64,000 bases of DNA from Cohnella xylanilytica (GTDB lineage: Bacteria > Bacillota > Bacilli > Paenibacillales > Paenibacillaceae), in NCBI RefSeq assembly GCF_014212175.1, contig NZ_JACJVR010000130.1:1-64000 (forward strand), read 5' to 3'. Of the stretch, positions 7,838 to 16,373 are shown piece after piece; positions within the stretch are counted from its first letter, which is position 1, and every line of letters starts with the position of its first letter. The position numbers and the translations under genes were made by a program. The notes below the pieces were generated by a model. The model had not been told where the DNA came from, searched no databases, and saw nothing but the letters and a program-made list of their open reading frames with translations.

Positions 7838-7869
7838 GCCGTATCCCTTCCTTCTATCTCCTTAAACTC

Positions 7870-8568
7870 TTATCCGCTCGGCATCGGATCGACCAGCTCT
7901 TGAAGCCGGCGTCTATCCTTCACGACGATATGCCCGCCGACCCGCTCCAAAAGCCCTTCCGCGCACAACCGGCCGATGACGCGGTTCAAGTGGCGGTAGC
8001 TCGTTCCGATCGCGTTCGCCGCGTCCTTCAGTTCGGCGGAACGCAACCGTCCTTGGAACGGCGTGCCGGAACAATCGGCGGCGCGCGACAGCAAGTAACC
8101 CGCGAGCCGAGTCTCGACCGGGTGCATCAGGTTGAAGCTTAACGATTCCGACTTGGTCCAGAACTTGCGCGAGATGACGTCCAGCAGCCATCGCAGGAAG
8201 GGGGGATGATCCAAGGCGAAGGCGCTTAAATAGCGGTAGGGAGCGGAGATCGCGACGACGGGCGTGACGGCTTCGACCGTATTGAGATAATCGGCGCCTC
8301 TCGCGAATTCGATCTCCCCGATCAACTCGGGAGGCTGATGGAAGGTGAGGACTAGCGTCCTTCCTTCCGCCGAGGAGGTGGAGACTCTGAGCTTGCCTTC
8401 TACGAGCAAGTAGAGATGATCCGGCTTGTCTCCTTGGGAACATAGGCGTTCGTCGGGCTCGTACTTCCGCAGAGCCAGATGGGGCAGCAGCTCCTCGGGC
8501 AGAGCGGATTCGATCCGATACCGGCGCAGATAGCCGTTCATCGCCTCGGGGTCCTTCCATTCCTTCAT
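7870..8568 (-). CDS. Crp/Fnr family transcriptional regulator
   Basis: This regulator of 232 residues has an N-terminal cyclic-nucleotide-binding-type beta-roll (about 25-135, with RLCSQGDKPDHLYLLVEGKL and PPELIGEIEF). A C-terminal winged helix (about 165-225) follows, with LKDAANAIGTSYRHLNRVIGRL as the recognition region. It lacks the Fnr iron-sulphur cysteines at the N-terminus. It sits between two YdcZ-type transporter genes and most likely controls them. The effector is unknown. AGGAGG lies upstream of the ATG at a slightly long spacing. Confidence 0.85.
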   Translation of the reverse strand: MKEWKDPEAMNGYLRRYRIESALPEELLPHLALRKYEPDERLCSQGDKPDHLYLLVEGKLRVSTSSAEGRTLVLTFHQPPELIGEIEFARGADYLNTVEAVTPVVAISAPYRYLSAFALDHPPFLRWLLDVISRKFWTKSESLSFNLMHPVETRLAGYLLSRAADCSGTPFQGRLRSAELKDAANAIGTSYRHLNRVIGRLCAEGLLERVGGHIVVKDRRRLQELVDPMPSG

Positions 8569-8608
8569 TGGCGCGCTCTTCCTCCTGTCACCCGAGAGGA
8601 ACCTCGGT

Positions 8609-9043
8609 TCACCCTCGTAGAATCGCCACGCCGGCGATCATCAGCGCGATTCCGGCCCATTCGGCCGGATTCGTCCTCCGCTTCTCCAAGCCGAGCCACC
8701 CGCGCTTCTCGACGACGAACGTGAGGCACAGCTGGGAGATAAGCACGGAGGCGATCGTCAGCGCGGCGCCGATCCGGTGCATGGCCGTTACGTTGCAGTA
8801 GATGATCGGCGCGGCGAAGGCGCCTCCGGTCAAATACAGCGGCTTCGCCCGCTTAAGGCTTCGCCAGCCGCCGTCCCCTCGCAACGCGAGAATGGCCAGC
8901 GACAGCGCGAATCCGGCGAATTGCGTCATCGCCGCCGCCTGCCAAGTTCCGATCGCCTGGCCGATTCGCGAATTGGCCGCTCCTTGAAGCGCGAGACAAG
9001 CTCCGGCAACCACAGCATACAAGATTCCCAATCGGTTCGTCAC
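8609..9043 (-). CDS. DMT superfamily transporter, YdcZ/DUF606 family
   Basis: This second half-size DMT protein has 144 residues and the same five-helix plan as the gene at 7358. I place the start at a GTG (VTNRLGILYAVVAG) preceded by AAGGGGAG. The open frame extends 19 codons further to an ATG, but that extension (MSFSPGRNLSCNKGEI) is hydrophilic and not typical of the family. It is the first gene of the YdcZ-Crp-YdcZ unit, with 40 bases to the regulator. Confidence 0.8.
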   Translation of the reverse strand: MTNRLGILYAVVAGACLALQGAANSRIGQAIGTWQAAAMTQFAGFALSLAILALRGDGGWRSLKRAKPLYLTGGAFAAPIIYCNVTAMHRIGAALTIASVLISQLCLTFVVEKRGWLGLEKRRTNPAEWAGIALMIAGVAILRG

Positions 9044-9133
9044 CCCTCTATCGATCTCCCCTTTATTACACGATAGATTCCTCCCCGGCGAAAAGGACAT
9101 AAGTCCTCGACTTCTTGGACCGTCTTCAGAACG

Positions 9134-9178
9134 AAAGGCGCCGCGACGGCCCGGTTGTTCGCCGGGCGTCGCGACGCC
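9134..9178 (-). terminator. Terminator of the P450 gene
   Basis: A long GC-rich stem (GGCGTCGCGACG arm with its complement and an inner CCCGG/CCGGG helix) follows the P450 stop. It is succeeded on the minus strand by TTTCGTT. The T-tract is short but the stem is strong. Confidence 0.6.
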
Positions 9179-9190
9179 GAATCGGATGGC

Positions 9191-10381
9191 TCAGGACTTG
9201 GGGCGGCCGGAGTCTCTGCGTTCGATTCGCAGAGGAAGGCGCTTAAGCCCGAGCAGGTTGAAGTTCGTCAGCGGCTCCAAGTCGGAGCCTTCCGGGATGC
9301 GGAACGCGGATACCCGGCCGGCCAACGCCTTCAGCGCGGTCGTTACCTCCAGCCGGGCCAAGGGCGCACCGAGACAGAAGTGGATGCCGTGGCCGAACGT
9401 CAGGTGCGGAGCCGGCGGCCGGGTAATATCGAATTCGTTCGGGCGGTCGTACTTGGCCGGGTCGCGGTTCGCCGCTCCCAAGAAGACGGCGACACGGTCG
9501 CCGGCCTTCATGGCGACGCCTCCCACTTGGGTATCCTGCTTGACGAGCCGGAACATGAGCTGGACGGACGTCCGATACCGCATCACTTCCTCGACGGCCT
9601 GGGACGCCAGATTCGGATCGTTCGCGAGCTTCTCCCATTGGTCGGGATGTTCGGCGAACGTGCGGATCGCGTTGGAGAGCAGATTGGTCGTCGTCTCGTT
9701 GCCGGCGACCAGGAGCAAGGAGCATAAATAGCTCGCTTCGGTATCCGACAGCGCCCGCCCCTCCACTTCGGCGACGGCCAGCCGGGAGATCAGGTCGCCC
9801 TTCGGCTCCCTTCTTCTCTCGTTAAGGAGATCCCGGAAATACCCGAGCAGCTCGTCAAAAGCGGCGACGTGCTCCGGGAGCGCCTCCGTCTGCCCGGTCA
9901 GCAGCCGTTCGGAGATCTCCACCGTCGTGTCGGACCAGCCCTTGAAGCGGCCGAAGTCTTCCGGCGGAATGCCGAGCATCTCGGCGATGACCGAGATCGG
10001 GAACGGCACGGAGAAGTCGCGCACGAAGTCGATCTCTTCCTTGGCGAACATCGCGTCGAGCAGCCGGTCGACGATCTGCCGGATGCGGGGCTCGAGCTCC
10101 ATGACGGCCTTCGGAGTGAACGCATGCGTCGCCAACGCCCGAAGCTGCGTATGGCGGGGCGGGTCCATTCCGGTCAATTGGTTCTCGAACGGGAAGTCCT
10201 GGGACAATCCGTCGAACACGGCCGAAGAGAATGTCTGATGATCGGCGAACACCTTCTTGACGTCGTCCGCGCGGAAGACGAGGTAAGCGCCGAATTCGGG
10301 ACTGAAGACGACGGGACTTGATTCGAGCATCTGAGCGTACCACGGATAAGGGTCCAATCTCAGATCCGTTAAGCTGGACAT
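9191..10381 (-). CDS. Cytochrome P450
   Basis: This soluble bacterial P450 of 396 residues shows the haem-ligand motif FGHGIHFCLG with Cys336, the I-helix oxygen-activation motif AGNETTT near residues 225-231, and the ExxR pair in EEVMR. It would hydroxylate or otherwise oxidise a small molecule using electrons from a ferredoxin or flavodoxin, none of which is encoded nearby. The overall pattern resembles CYP107/CYP109-type enzymes, but the substrate cannot be inferred. ATG has GAAGGTC upstream. The promoter region carries a TGACCGCGGTCA palindrome (10448-10459), suggesting repression by a TetR-like protein encoded elsewhere. Confidence 0.93.
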   Translation of the reverse strand: MSSLTDLRLDPYPWYAQMLESSPVVFSPEFGAYLVFRADDVKKVFADHQTFSSAVFDGLSQDFPFENQLTGMDPPRHTQLRALATHAFTPKAVMELEPRIRQIVDRLLDAMFAKEEIDFVRDFSVPFPISVIAEMLGIPPEDFGRFKGWSDTTVEISERLLTGQTEALPEHVAAFDELLGYFRDLLNERRREPKGDLISRLAVAEVEGRALSDTEASYLCSLLLVAGNETTTNLLSNAIRTFAEHPDQWEKLANDPNLASQAVEEVMRYRTSVQLMFRLVKQDTQVGGVAMKAGDRVAVFLGAANRDPAKYDRPNEFDITRPPAPHLTFGHGIHFCLGAPLARLEVTTALKALAGRVSAFRIPEGSDLEPLTNFNLLGLKRLPLRIERRDSGRPKS

Positions 10382-10447
10382 AGATGACCTTCCTCTCGAT
10401 TGATGGACTCCACCTCCATCAAACCATGCGGCCGATCGTCCGGGTAG

Positions 10448-10471
10448 TGACCGCGGTCATTCGGACGGTCA
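10448..10471. promoter_or_regulatory. Palindromic operator candidate between P450 and kinase genes
   Basis: TGACCGCGGTCA (10448-10459) is a perfect 12-bp palindrome, and a further CGGTCA half-site follows six bases later (10466-10471). It lies about 65 bases upstream of the P450 start in a divergent intergenic region. The motif resembles TetR-family operators. Confidence 0.5.
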
Positions 10472-10658
10472 TCATGTTCGCCTCCGTCGAATAGGACGAT
10501 CCACTCGCATATGCCCGAACCCGCGTCCGACTTCGGTCTCTTCCTCGTGTCCGGAAGGTCGCCTCGGAGCGTTCAATTCGCCGTATCGGAGAATCGGCAG
10601 GATGCCTTATAATACGAGTGGAAGTTTATATGCCGAACGGTTGGGAGAGATCTCATAG

Positions 10659-12636
10659 ATGTCGTCCACGCGGAGAAGGCAAGCCGGGAGGCTTCTTCTT
10701 CAATACTGTCTTTTTCTGACGCTAATAGGCGTCAGTTTCGTTCTCCTCACCGCGCTGATCAACGGCGGCTTGAAGACGCCCCATTTTCCCCAAGGACTCG
10801 ATATGGCGGACGACAAGCTGCATGCCCAGATCCGGCTCGGCGATCTGAATCCTGCCGTTCCGGGGAACGCGGAAGGCCGGGCGGGTTGGGAAGAGCTCGC
10901 TTCCGTTCTCGGATCCTCCGCCGCCGATCGCTACGAAGGGGTATACTGGGTGCGCATGACCTATCGGGATCTGGACATGCACTCGCCGAGAGTCTGGATC
11001 CGCGGGGTCCCGCAATACGAGGTATACGTGAACGGGACTTCCGTCCTGGCCTTCAATAACGAACGCCCGAATCCGCGGGTGAGCACCTTCACTCAATTCC
11101 GGCTCGTCCCCTTGCCGCCGGAAGGAACGATTCTGTTCCGCTTCGTCGCGGGGAAGGACGGCGTCGGCGTTCATATCAATTCCGTCATGATCGCGGACGC
11201 CGACGACGCCTACGCTCACATTCTGCGCCAGAACGCGGTCAAGATCATTCTCGGAGTCGTCTTCGCGTTCATGGCGGCCGTCTCCCTATTCGCTTATCTG
11301 ACGAACCGCCGCAACCCTTTGTTCCTCTATTTCGGGCTGTTAAGCTTGGGCCAAGGCTTCGGCTGCTTCGTCCGTTCGGAAGCGCTGAATTATTACGTCG
11401 ACGCTTCCGCCGTCTCCTATTATTATCCGCTGGCCTGGCCGTTCTCCATGGTCGCCTACCTCGCCTTCCTGGAGAGACTCTACGGAGCCGGCTACCTGTC
11501 CATCGTTCGAAGGGCGCGTCAGCTGATGCTGGCCTGCTTCCTCGTCAGCGCCGCGTTCTCCTGGGCGAATCAAGAGGCGTACGATTGGCTGACCGGCCCC
11601 AACTTTCAATTCCTGCTCGTCCTCGTCCTGGCCGGCGTATCGTTCTCGATCCTCCGATCGAAGCGCGAGAAGCCGGAAGGCACGATCGAATGGATGCTGC
11701 TCGGCAACGGCATCATCTTCCTGCTCTGGATCCAGAGATGGCTGCTGTCCCATTTTTACGCGCTGCAGGAATGGATTTTCGAACGCTTCCCGCTGTACTC
11801 GTTCTATTGGCAGCCGAACATCGGCTACATCGCCGGCTTCATCTTCGCCTTGTGCACGGCCCGGGTTCTGGCCTCCTACCTGGGCGATATGCAGAAGCAG
11901 CTGGCGAAGCTGAACGAAGGCTTGGAAGAGCAAGTGAAGGAGCGGACGGCCGATCTCGAACGGATGCATCTTCAGCTGCAAGAATCCATGCGGGAGAAGT
12001 TCGAGGCGCTCGGAGAAGTGGCCCTGCTCGAGGAGCGCAACCGAATCTCCCACGAGATCCACGACATTCTCGGCCATAAGCTGATCGGGACGATTATTCA
12101 GATGGAAGCCGCCCGAAGGCTGATGGACAAGGACATGGAGACGGCCCAGGCGAAGCTGGATTCGGCGCTCGAATCGGTCCGCAAGGGCTTATCGGACGTC
12201 CGTACCGCCGTGCGTCTCATGAAGGACGACTTCGCGAATCGCGATCTGGTCGCTTATTTGAACGAATTGATGGACGATACGGAGAAGATGACCGGAGTCA
12301 CGATCGAACGATCGATGACGCCCCTCCCGCCTCTCGACGCCATGCGCAAAAAAACGATTTACCACGCTTTGCCAGGAAGGAATCACGAACGGAATCAAGC
12401 ACGGGGGCTGCCGTCAATTCCATTTCTCGCTCCAGGCCGAGGGAGAATGGCTCACCTTCTTGCTGTATAACGACGGGGTTCCGGTCGCGTCGGTGCCTCG
12501 CGGGTTCGGGCTGTCCTCGATGCACGACCGGATCCGCCGCCTGGGCGGTTCCGTGGAGCTGAGCCCCTCCGAGGATGTGCTGCCGGGCTCCGTGCTGAAG
12601 ATCCGGATGCCGATCCGGGAGCCGGAGGCTTCGTGA
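10659..12636 (+). pseudogene. Sensor histidine kinase (7TM, HisKA_3) with a frameshift
   Basis: The intact reading frame has an N-terminal helix, an extracellular domain (about 40-190), seven membrane helices (about 190-400), a coiled coil, and a HisKA_3 dimerisation domain with RNRISHEIHDILGH near residues 458-471. After Leu571 the frame is lost. Omitting one C at 12372-12373 restores the ATPase N-box (QEGITNGIKHG), a YNDG box and GFGLSSMHDRI, ending at TGA 12634-12636, for a 658-residue kinase. As read, translation would stop at 12470 without a working ATPase domain. A TATAAT lies at 10608-10613 and GGGAGAG before the ATG. No response regulator gene is adjacent. It is either a true pseudogene or a sequencing error. 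Confidence 0.85.
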
Positions 12637-12781
12637 CGGAGCCGACGTTCCCCGCCGACGTTCCCCTTCGGGGTTCGCTGCCGCGTTCGCCGCCGCGACC
12701 GCTTCCGCGCATAGCCGAACTTCCTCTTCCCCACACTAACGAAGCGTCCGAACCCGAAGAGCAAGGAGGTCGACCGAAGAC

Positions 12782-12937
12782 ATGAGCGATTCCCGATCCA
12801 ATCCCGAGATGAGAGATCTCAAGACGCACCAGGCCGGATCCGCGACGCTGCACGAGACCCGCACGACCGCGAAGCCGGTCCTCATCGAAGAGGCCGACGC
12901 GCCCGGACCGATCAGCGAGAACAAGACTCGCTCCTGA
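12782..12937 (+). CDS. Small hydrophilic protein of unknown function
   Basis: This 51-residue ORF begins MSDSRSNPEMRDL and ends SENKTRS. It has a strong ribosome site (AAGGAGGT) eleven bases upstream and an intrinsic terminator right after the stop, so it looks like a real gene. It has no cysteine, no membrane segment and little hydrophobic content, and is probably disordered. I do not recognise the family. It follows the broken kinase gene by 145 bases, in which only a small CCCC-TTC-GGGG hairpin near 12658 is visible. Confidence 0.6.
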   Translation: MSDSRSNPEMRDLKTHQAGSATLHETRTTAKPVLIEEADAPGPISENKTRS

Positions 12938-12956
12938 CCGGACTCGCGACCCCGAA

Positions 12957-13000
12957 GCGCCCTCGACGTCCGCCGACGTCGGGGCGTTTTCGTTTTTTTT
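12957..13000 (+). terminator. Intrinsic terminator of the small protein gene
   Basis: The stem CGCCC-T-CGACGT pairs with ACGTCG-GGGCG and is followed by TTTTCG and eight T residues. A second T9GCGCGG motif at 13072-13086 repeats the end of this element. Confidence 0.85.
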
Positions 13001-13089
13001 GCGCGGCTGTCCGGCTCTTCGGTTTCGTCTTTGGCCGGGTACGGGTAATAGCTCTGCGGGGCCGTCGCCGTTTTTTTTTGCGCGGATCA

Positions 13090-13146
13090 TTCGTTGTCCA
13101 TGTATGTTTGACGACCCCCCGCTCATACATTTCAACTGACAACGAA
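13090..13146. repeat. Nested inverted repeat upstream of aldo/keto reductase
   Basis: Outer arms TTCGTTGTC (13090-13098) and GACAACGAA (13138-13146) are perfectly complementary over 9 bp. Inner arms ATGTATG (13100-13106) and CATACAT (13124-13130) are complementary over 7 bp and enclose a 17-nt loop. The structure ends 45 bases before the reductase start. It could be an operator pair or a leader hairpin; no T-tract follows. Confidence 0.55.
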
Positions 13147-13191
13147 GCGCGACGCGCCTACGAGCTTCGTGCCGAACAGGGAGGTTTAAAG

Positions 13192-14142
13192 ATGGAGTAT
13201 CGCAGATTGGGCCGCACCGGATTGAAGGTCAGCGAGATCAGCTTGGGCAGCTGGCTTACTTACGGAGGCTACGTGGACAAGGACCGGGCCGTCCGGACGA
13301 TTCGGGCCGCTTACGAGGCCGGGATCAACTTCTTCGATACGGCCAACGTGTATAGCCAAGGGGAAGCCGAGCAGGTCGTCGGACGCGCGCTCGCCGAATA
13401 CCCGAGAACGTCCTACGCGCTCGCGACCAAAGTCCGCGGCCCGATGGGCCCGCTTCCGAATGACCAGGGATTGTCTCGCAAGCATATTATGGAACAATGC
13501 CATGCTTCGCTGAAGCGGCTCGGAACGGACTATATCGACCTCTATTATTGCCACTACCCGGACGCGGACACGCCGCTCGACGAGACGCTCCGGGCGATGG
13601 ACGATCTCGTCCGCCAAGGCAAAGTGCTGTACGTCGGCATCAGCAACATGTCGGCGCTGGAGATAACGAGCGCCGTCTCGATCGTCGAGAAGTACGCTCT
13701 CCACCCGATCGCGGCCAATCAGCCCCTTTACAATATGTTCGCGAGGGACATCGAGCAGAACGTCATTCCGCTCGCGAAGAAGCACGGAATCGGTCAGGTC
13801 GTCTACTCCCCGCTCGCCCAAGGGGTGCTGACCGGCAAGTATCGCTCCGCGGACGATTCCGTGCCCGCCACGCGCTCCTCGACCGAAGAAGGCTCGCAGA
13901 CGATCCGGTCCTGGCTGCGCGAAGATTTGCTCGCCAAGACGAGACGGCTGCAGGCGATCGCCGACGAAGCCGGCGTCTCGTTGTCCCGCTTGGCTCTCGC
14001 GTGGACGCTCCGCCTCCCCGAGATCTCCAGCGCCATCGTCGGAGCGAGCACCCCGGAGCAAGTCGCGGAGAACGCCGAAGCTTCGGGCCTGCGGTTCGGC
14101 AGCGAGGTGTGGGATCGGGTCGACGCCGCCTTGGCCGACTAA
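13192..14142 (+). CDS. Aldo/keto reductase
   Basis: This 316-residue NADPH-dependent oxidoreductase has the (beta/alpha)8 fold. The family signatures MEYRRLGRTGLKVSEISLG, the catalytic D-x4-Y in FFDTANVY, the lysine in LATK and the histidine in YYCHYPD are all present, and the C-terminal cofactor region reads SSAIVGASTPEQV. It belongs to the subgroup related to potassium-channel beta subunits and YghZ. The ATG at 13192 has CAGGGAGGT upstream; the 38-codon upstream extension of the frame is not family-like. A close paralogue lies at 55139-56086. The physiological substrate is unknown. Confidence 0.92.
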   Translation: MEYRRLGRTGLKVSEISLGSWLTYGGYVDKDRAVRTIRAAYEAGINFFDTANVYSQGEAEQVVGRALAEYPRTSYALATKVRGPMGPLPNDQGLSRKHIMEQCHASLKRLGTDYIDLYYCHYPDADTPLDETLRAMDDLVRQGKVLYVGISNMSALEITSAVSIVEKYALHPIAANQPLYNMFARDIEQNVIPLAKKHGIGQVVYSPLAQGVLTGKYRSADDSVPATRSSTEEGSQTIRSWLREDLLAKTRRLQAIADEAGVSLSRLALAWTLRLPEISSAIVGASTPEQVAENAEASGLRFGSEVWDRVDAALAD

Positions 14143-14206
14143 TCGCCGTCCGATTGCCGTCTTCGGGCAGCCTTGTTCGAATCGTGCGAATCGCCTTGAA
14201 CGCGAA

Positions 14207-14239
14207 GGCCCCCGCTTCCCTTAACGGAATGCGGGGGCC
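14207..14239. terminator. Bidirectional hairpin between convergent genes
   Basis: GGCCCCCGC pairs with GCGGGGGCC (9 bp), with an inner TTCC/GGAA helix. It lies between the convergent aldo/keto reductase and RNase J genes. T-tracts are poor on both strands. Confidence 0.5.
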
Positions 14240-14275
14240 GGTTCGCGCTTGCCGGCGGACGGAGCTGGCCGCGGT

Positions 14276-15943
14276 TCAAACCTCGATAATAATCGGGAGA
14301 ATCATCGGCCTTCTCTTCGTCTTCTCGTACAGGAATTGGCCGAGCGCGTCCTTCAGCGTCTGCTTCATGACGTTCCATTGGCTCGCGTTCTCCTCGAGCA
14401 TTCTCCTCGCGGTGTCGGTCACGAGCCGGTTCACCTCGCGGATCAGCCCTTCCGAATCCCTCACGTAGACGAAGCCCCTGGAGATCGTGTCGGGGTCGGA
14501 CAAGATCTTGCCGTCCTCCTTGCTGATCGTGATGACGGTGATCAGAATGCCGTCCGCCGACAGCTGGCGGCGATCCCGCAGCACGATATTGCCGATGTCG
14601 CCGATGCCGAGCCCGTCGACGAGAATCTGTCCGGCCGGGATGCGTCCCGCCTGCCGGACGACGCCGCCGCTCGACTCCACGACGTCCCCGTTGCCGAGCA
14701 GGAAGATCCGGTCGCTTTCGACCCCGACCGCCTCGGCCAGCTGGCGATGATGGTGCAGCATCCGGTATTCGCCGTGAATCGGAATGAAGTAGTCCGGCTT
14801 CATCAGAGTGAGCATCAGCTTCAGCTCTTCCTGGCTGCCGTGTCCCGAGACGTGCAGCTCGCTGCGCGAGCCGTAGACGACCTCCGCGCCGAGGATGTAC
14901 AAGTTGTCGACGATGCGGGAGACGTTCCGCTCGTTGCCGGGAATCGGGTTCGCCGCGATGATGACCGTGTCTCCGGCCTGGATCTCGATCAGCCGGTGAT
15001 TCGAGGAAGCCAGCCGCGACAGCGCCGCCATCGGCTCTCCTTGGCTGCCCGTGCACAGAACCGCGACCTGCTCCGGAGGCAGGTTCGCGGCTTCCGCGGG
15101 ATCCGCGAGCATGCCTTCGGGGATGTCGAGATACCCGAGCTCCCGCGCGACCTCGACGACGTTCACCATGCTGCGTCCGAGCAGGGCGAGACGGCGGCCG
15201 GTGCGCGCGGCCGCGTCGACGACCTGCTGCAGCCGCGAGACGTTCGAGGCGAAGGTGGAGACGAACACCCGGCGCTTCGCCTTGACGAACGCTTCTTCGA
15301 GGTGGGCGCCGACGATCCTCTCCGACGGGGTGAAGCCCGGCCGCTCCGCGTTCGTGCTCTCCGACAGCAGGATCCGCACGCCCCGCCGGCCGATCTCCGC
15401 CATCTTGTGAATGTCCGGGTACTGCTTGTTCACGGGCGTCATGTCGAACTTGAAGTCTCCCGTATGGACGACCGTTCCCTCCGGCGTGTCGAAGACGACG
15501 CCGAGACAATCGGGAATGCTGTGGTTCGTATTGAAGAAGGACACCTTCACGGAACCGAGCTCGAGCTGCGAGTCCGAATCGATGCGGTTCAGGCTCGTCT
15601 CGCGCAGCAGGCCGTGCTCCTTCAGCTTGATCTCGATAAGTCCGAGCGTCAGCCGAGACGCGTAGACGGGCATCGGCAGCTGCTTCAGCAGATACGGGAT
15701 GCCGCCGATATGGTCCTCGTGGCCGTGCGTGACGATGAGCGCCCGAACCTTGTCCCGGTTGTTCAGCAGATAGGCGATATCCGGAATGATAAGATCGATC
15801 CCGAGCAGGCTCTCGTCGGGGAACTTCGACCCGCAGTCGATGACGAGGATGTCGTCACCGTGCTGCAGCATGTACATGTTCTTGCCTACTTCGTTCACTC
15901 CGCCCAAGGCGGCGATTAGCAGGCGTTCTCCCTTCCCGGTCAT
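14276..15943 (-). CDS. rnj: Ribonuclease J
   Basis: This 555-residue enzyme combines 5' exonuclease and endonuclease activities in mRNA decay and rRNA maturation. The beta-lactamase motif HGHEDH (H73-H78) is complete, and beta-CASP signatures (SGHGSQEELKLM, HGEYRM) and the C-terminal KRRPMILPIIIEV follow. Several blocks (VSGHGSQEELKLM, ALGQFLYEKTKR) look closer to B. subtilis RNase J2, yet J2 there lacks the intact catalytic motif. This protein therefore seems catalytically competent with mixed features. ATG has GGAGGG upstream; that site can pair with an upstream CCCTCC. No partner rnj gene is in the window. Confidence 0.93.
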   Translation of the reverse strand: MTGKGERLLIAALGGVNEVGKNMYMLQHGDDILVIDCGSKFPDESLLGIDLIIPDIAYLLNNRDKVRALIVTHGHEDHIGGIPYLLKQLPMPVYASRLTLGLIEIKLKEHGLLRETSLNRIDSDSQLELGSVKVSFFNTNHSIPDCLGVVFDTPEGTVVHTGDFKFDMTPVNKQYPDIHKMAEIGRRGVRILLSESTNAERPGFTPSERIVGAHLEEAFVKAKRRVFVSTFASNVSRLQQVVDAAARTGRRLALLGRSMVNVVEVARELGYLDIPEGMLADPAEAANLPPEQVAVLCTGSQGEPMAALSRLASSNHRLIEIQAGDTVIIAANPIPGNERNVSRIVDNLYILGAEVVYGSRSELHVSGHGSQEELKLMLTLMKPDYFIPIHGEYRMLHHHRQLAEAVGVESDRIFLLGNGDVVESSGGVVRQAGRIPAGQILVDGLGIGDIGNIVLRDRRQLSADGILITVITISKEDGKILSDPDTISRGFVYVRDSEGLIREVNRLVTDTARRMLEENASQWNVMKQTLKDALGQFLYEKTKRRPMILPIIIEV

Positions 15944-15949
15944 GAACGT

Positions 15950-15992
15950 CCCTCCGCTCGCTTTTTTCCTTATATTATGAAAAGCGGGAGGG
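15950..15992 (-). promoter_or_regulatory. Possible hairpin covering the RNase J ribosome site
   Basis: The Shine-Dalgarno GGAGGG (minus strand, 15950-15955) can pair with CCCTCC (15987-15992), continued by a CGCTTTT/AAAAGCG helix with a bulge. A -10-like TATAAG lies inside the loop, so the upstream arm may not be transcribed if that is the promoter. The two readings cannot be separated by eye. Confidence 0.3.
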
Positions 15993-16049
15993 AGCTTTAT
16001 CCGCCGGACGTTCGTCTTCGGCGCAGATATCGGGAAGTTCGCGGCTCGT

Positions 16050-16373
16050 TCATTCTCGACGGCGCAGCAGATCCTCCCTGAGCGGCGTGAACGAATCGAG
16101 CAGCGCTCCTTCCTCCAGGGCGGTCACGCCGTGGAGGGTGCCGCTCGGAATGTACAGCGTCTCGCCTTGACGCAAGACGATCTTCTTCCCGTCGATCCGG
16201 AATTCGAAGCTTCCCTTCAGACAATAAGTCAGCTGCTCGTGCGGATGCGAATGCTCGTACCCTTCCGCCCCCGCTTCGAAACGGACTTCCATCATCATAA
16301 GCGACGCGCCCGGGGCGAAGATCTTCCTTCGGACTCCCGGCTCCGCGTTCTCCCATTCTCCGCTCGCGCTCAC
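16050..16373 (-). CDS. KdgF-like cupin protein
   Basis: This single-domain cupin of 107 residues has the metal-binding motif HSHPHEQ at about residues 41-47 and the second motif with TLYIPSGTLHG at about 72-82. The leading segment EPGVRRKIF and the phrase EQLTYCLKGSFEFRIDG match KdgF-type proteins, which speed opening of the 4,5-unsaturated uronate ring released by polysaccharide lyases. The start is a GTG overlapping the stop of the upstream lyase gene (GTGA). It is the last gene of the ABC importer/lyase operon, and that context fits the KdgF assignment well. Confidence 0.8.
   Translation of the reverse strand: MSASGEWENAEPGVRRKIFAPGASLMMMEVRFEAGAEGYEHSHPHEQLTYCLKGSFEFRIDGKKIVLRQGETLYIPSGTLHGVTALEEGALLDSFTPLREDLLRRRE

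Noticed and set aside
13001-13089. Second copy of the T9GCGCGG motif as a mobile-element end
   Set aside because: Only a few bases are shared and no transposase or target duplication is present; it is most likely a second terminator tail.
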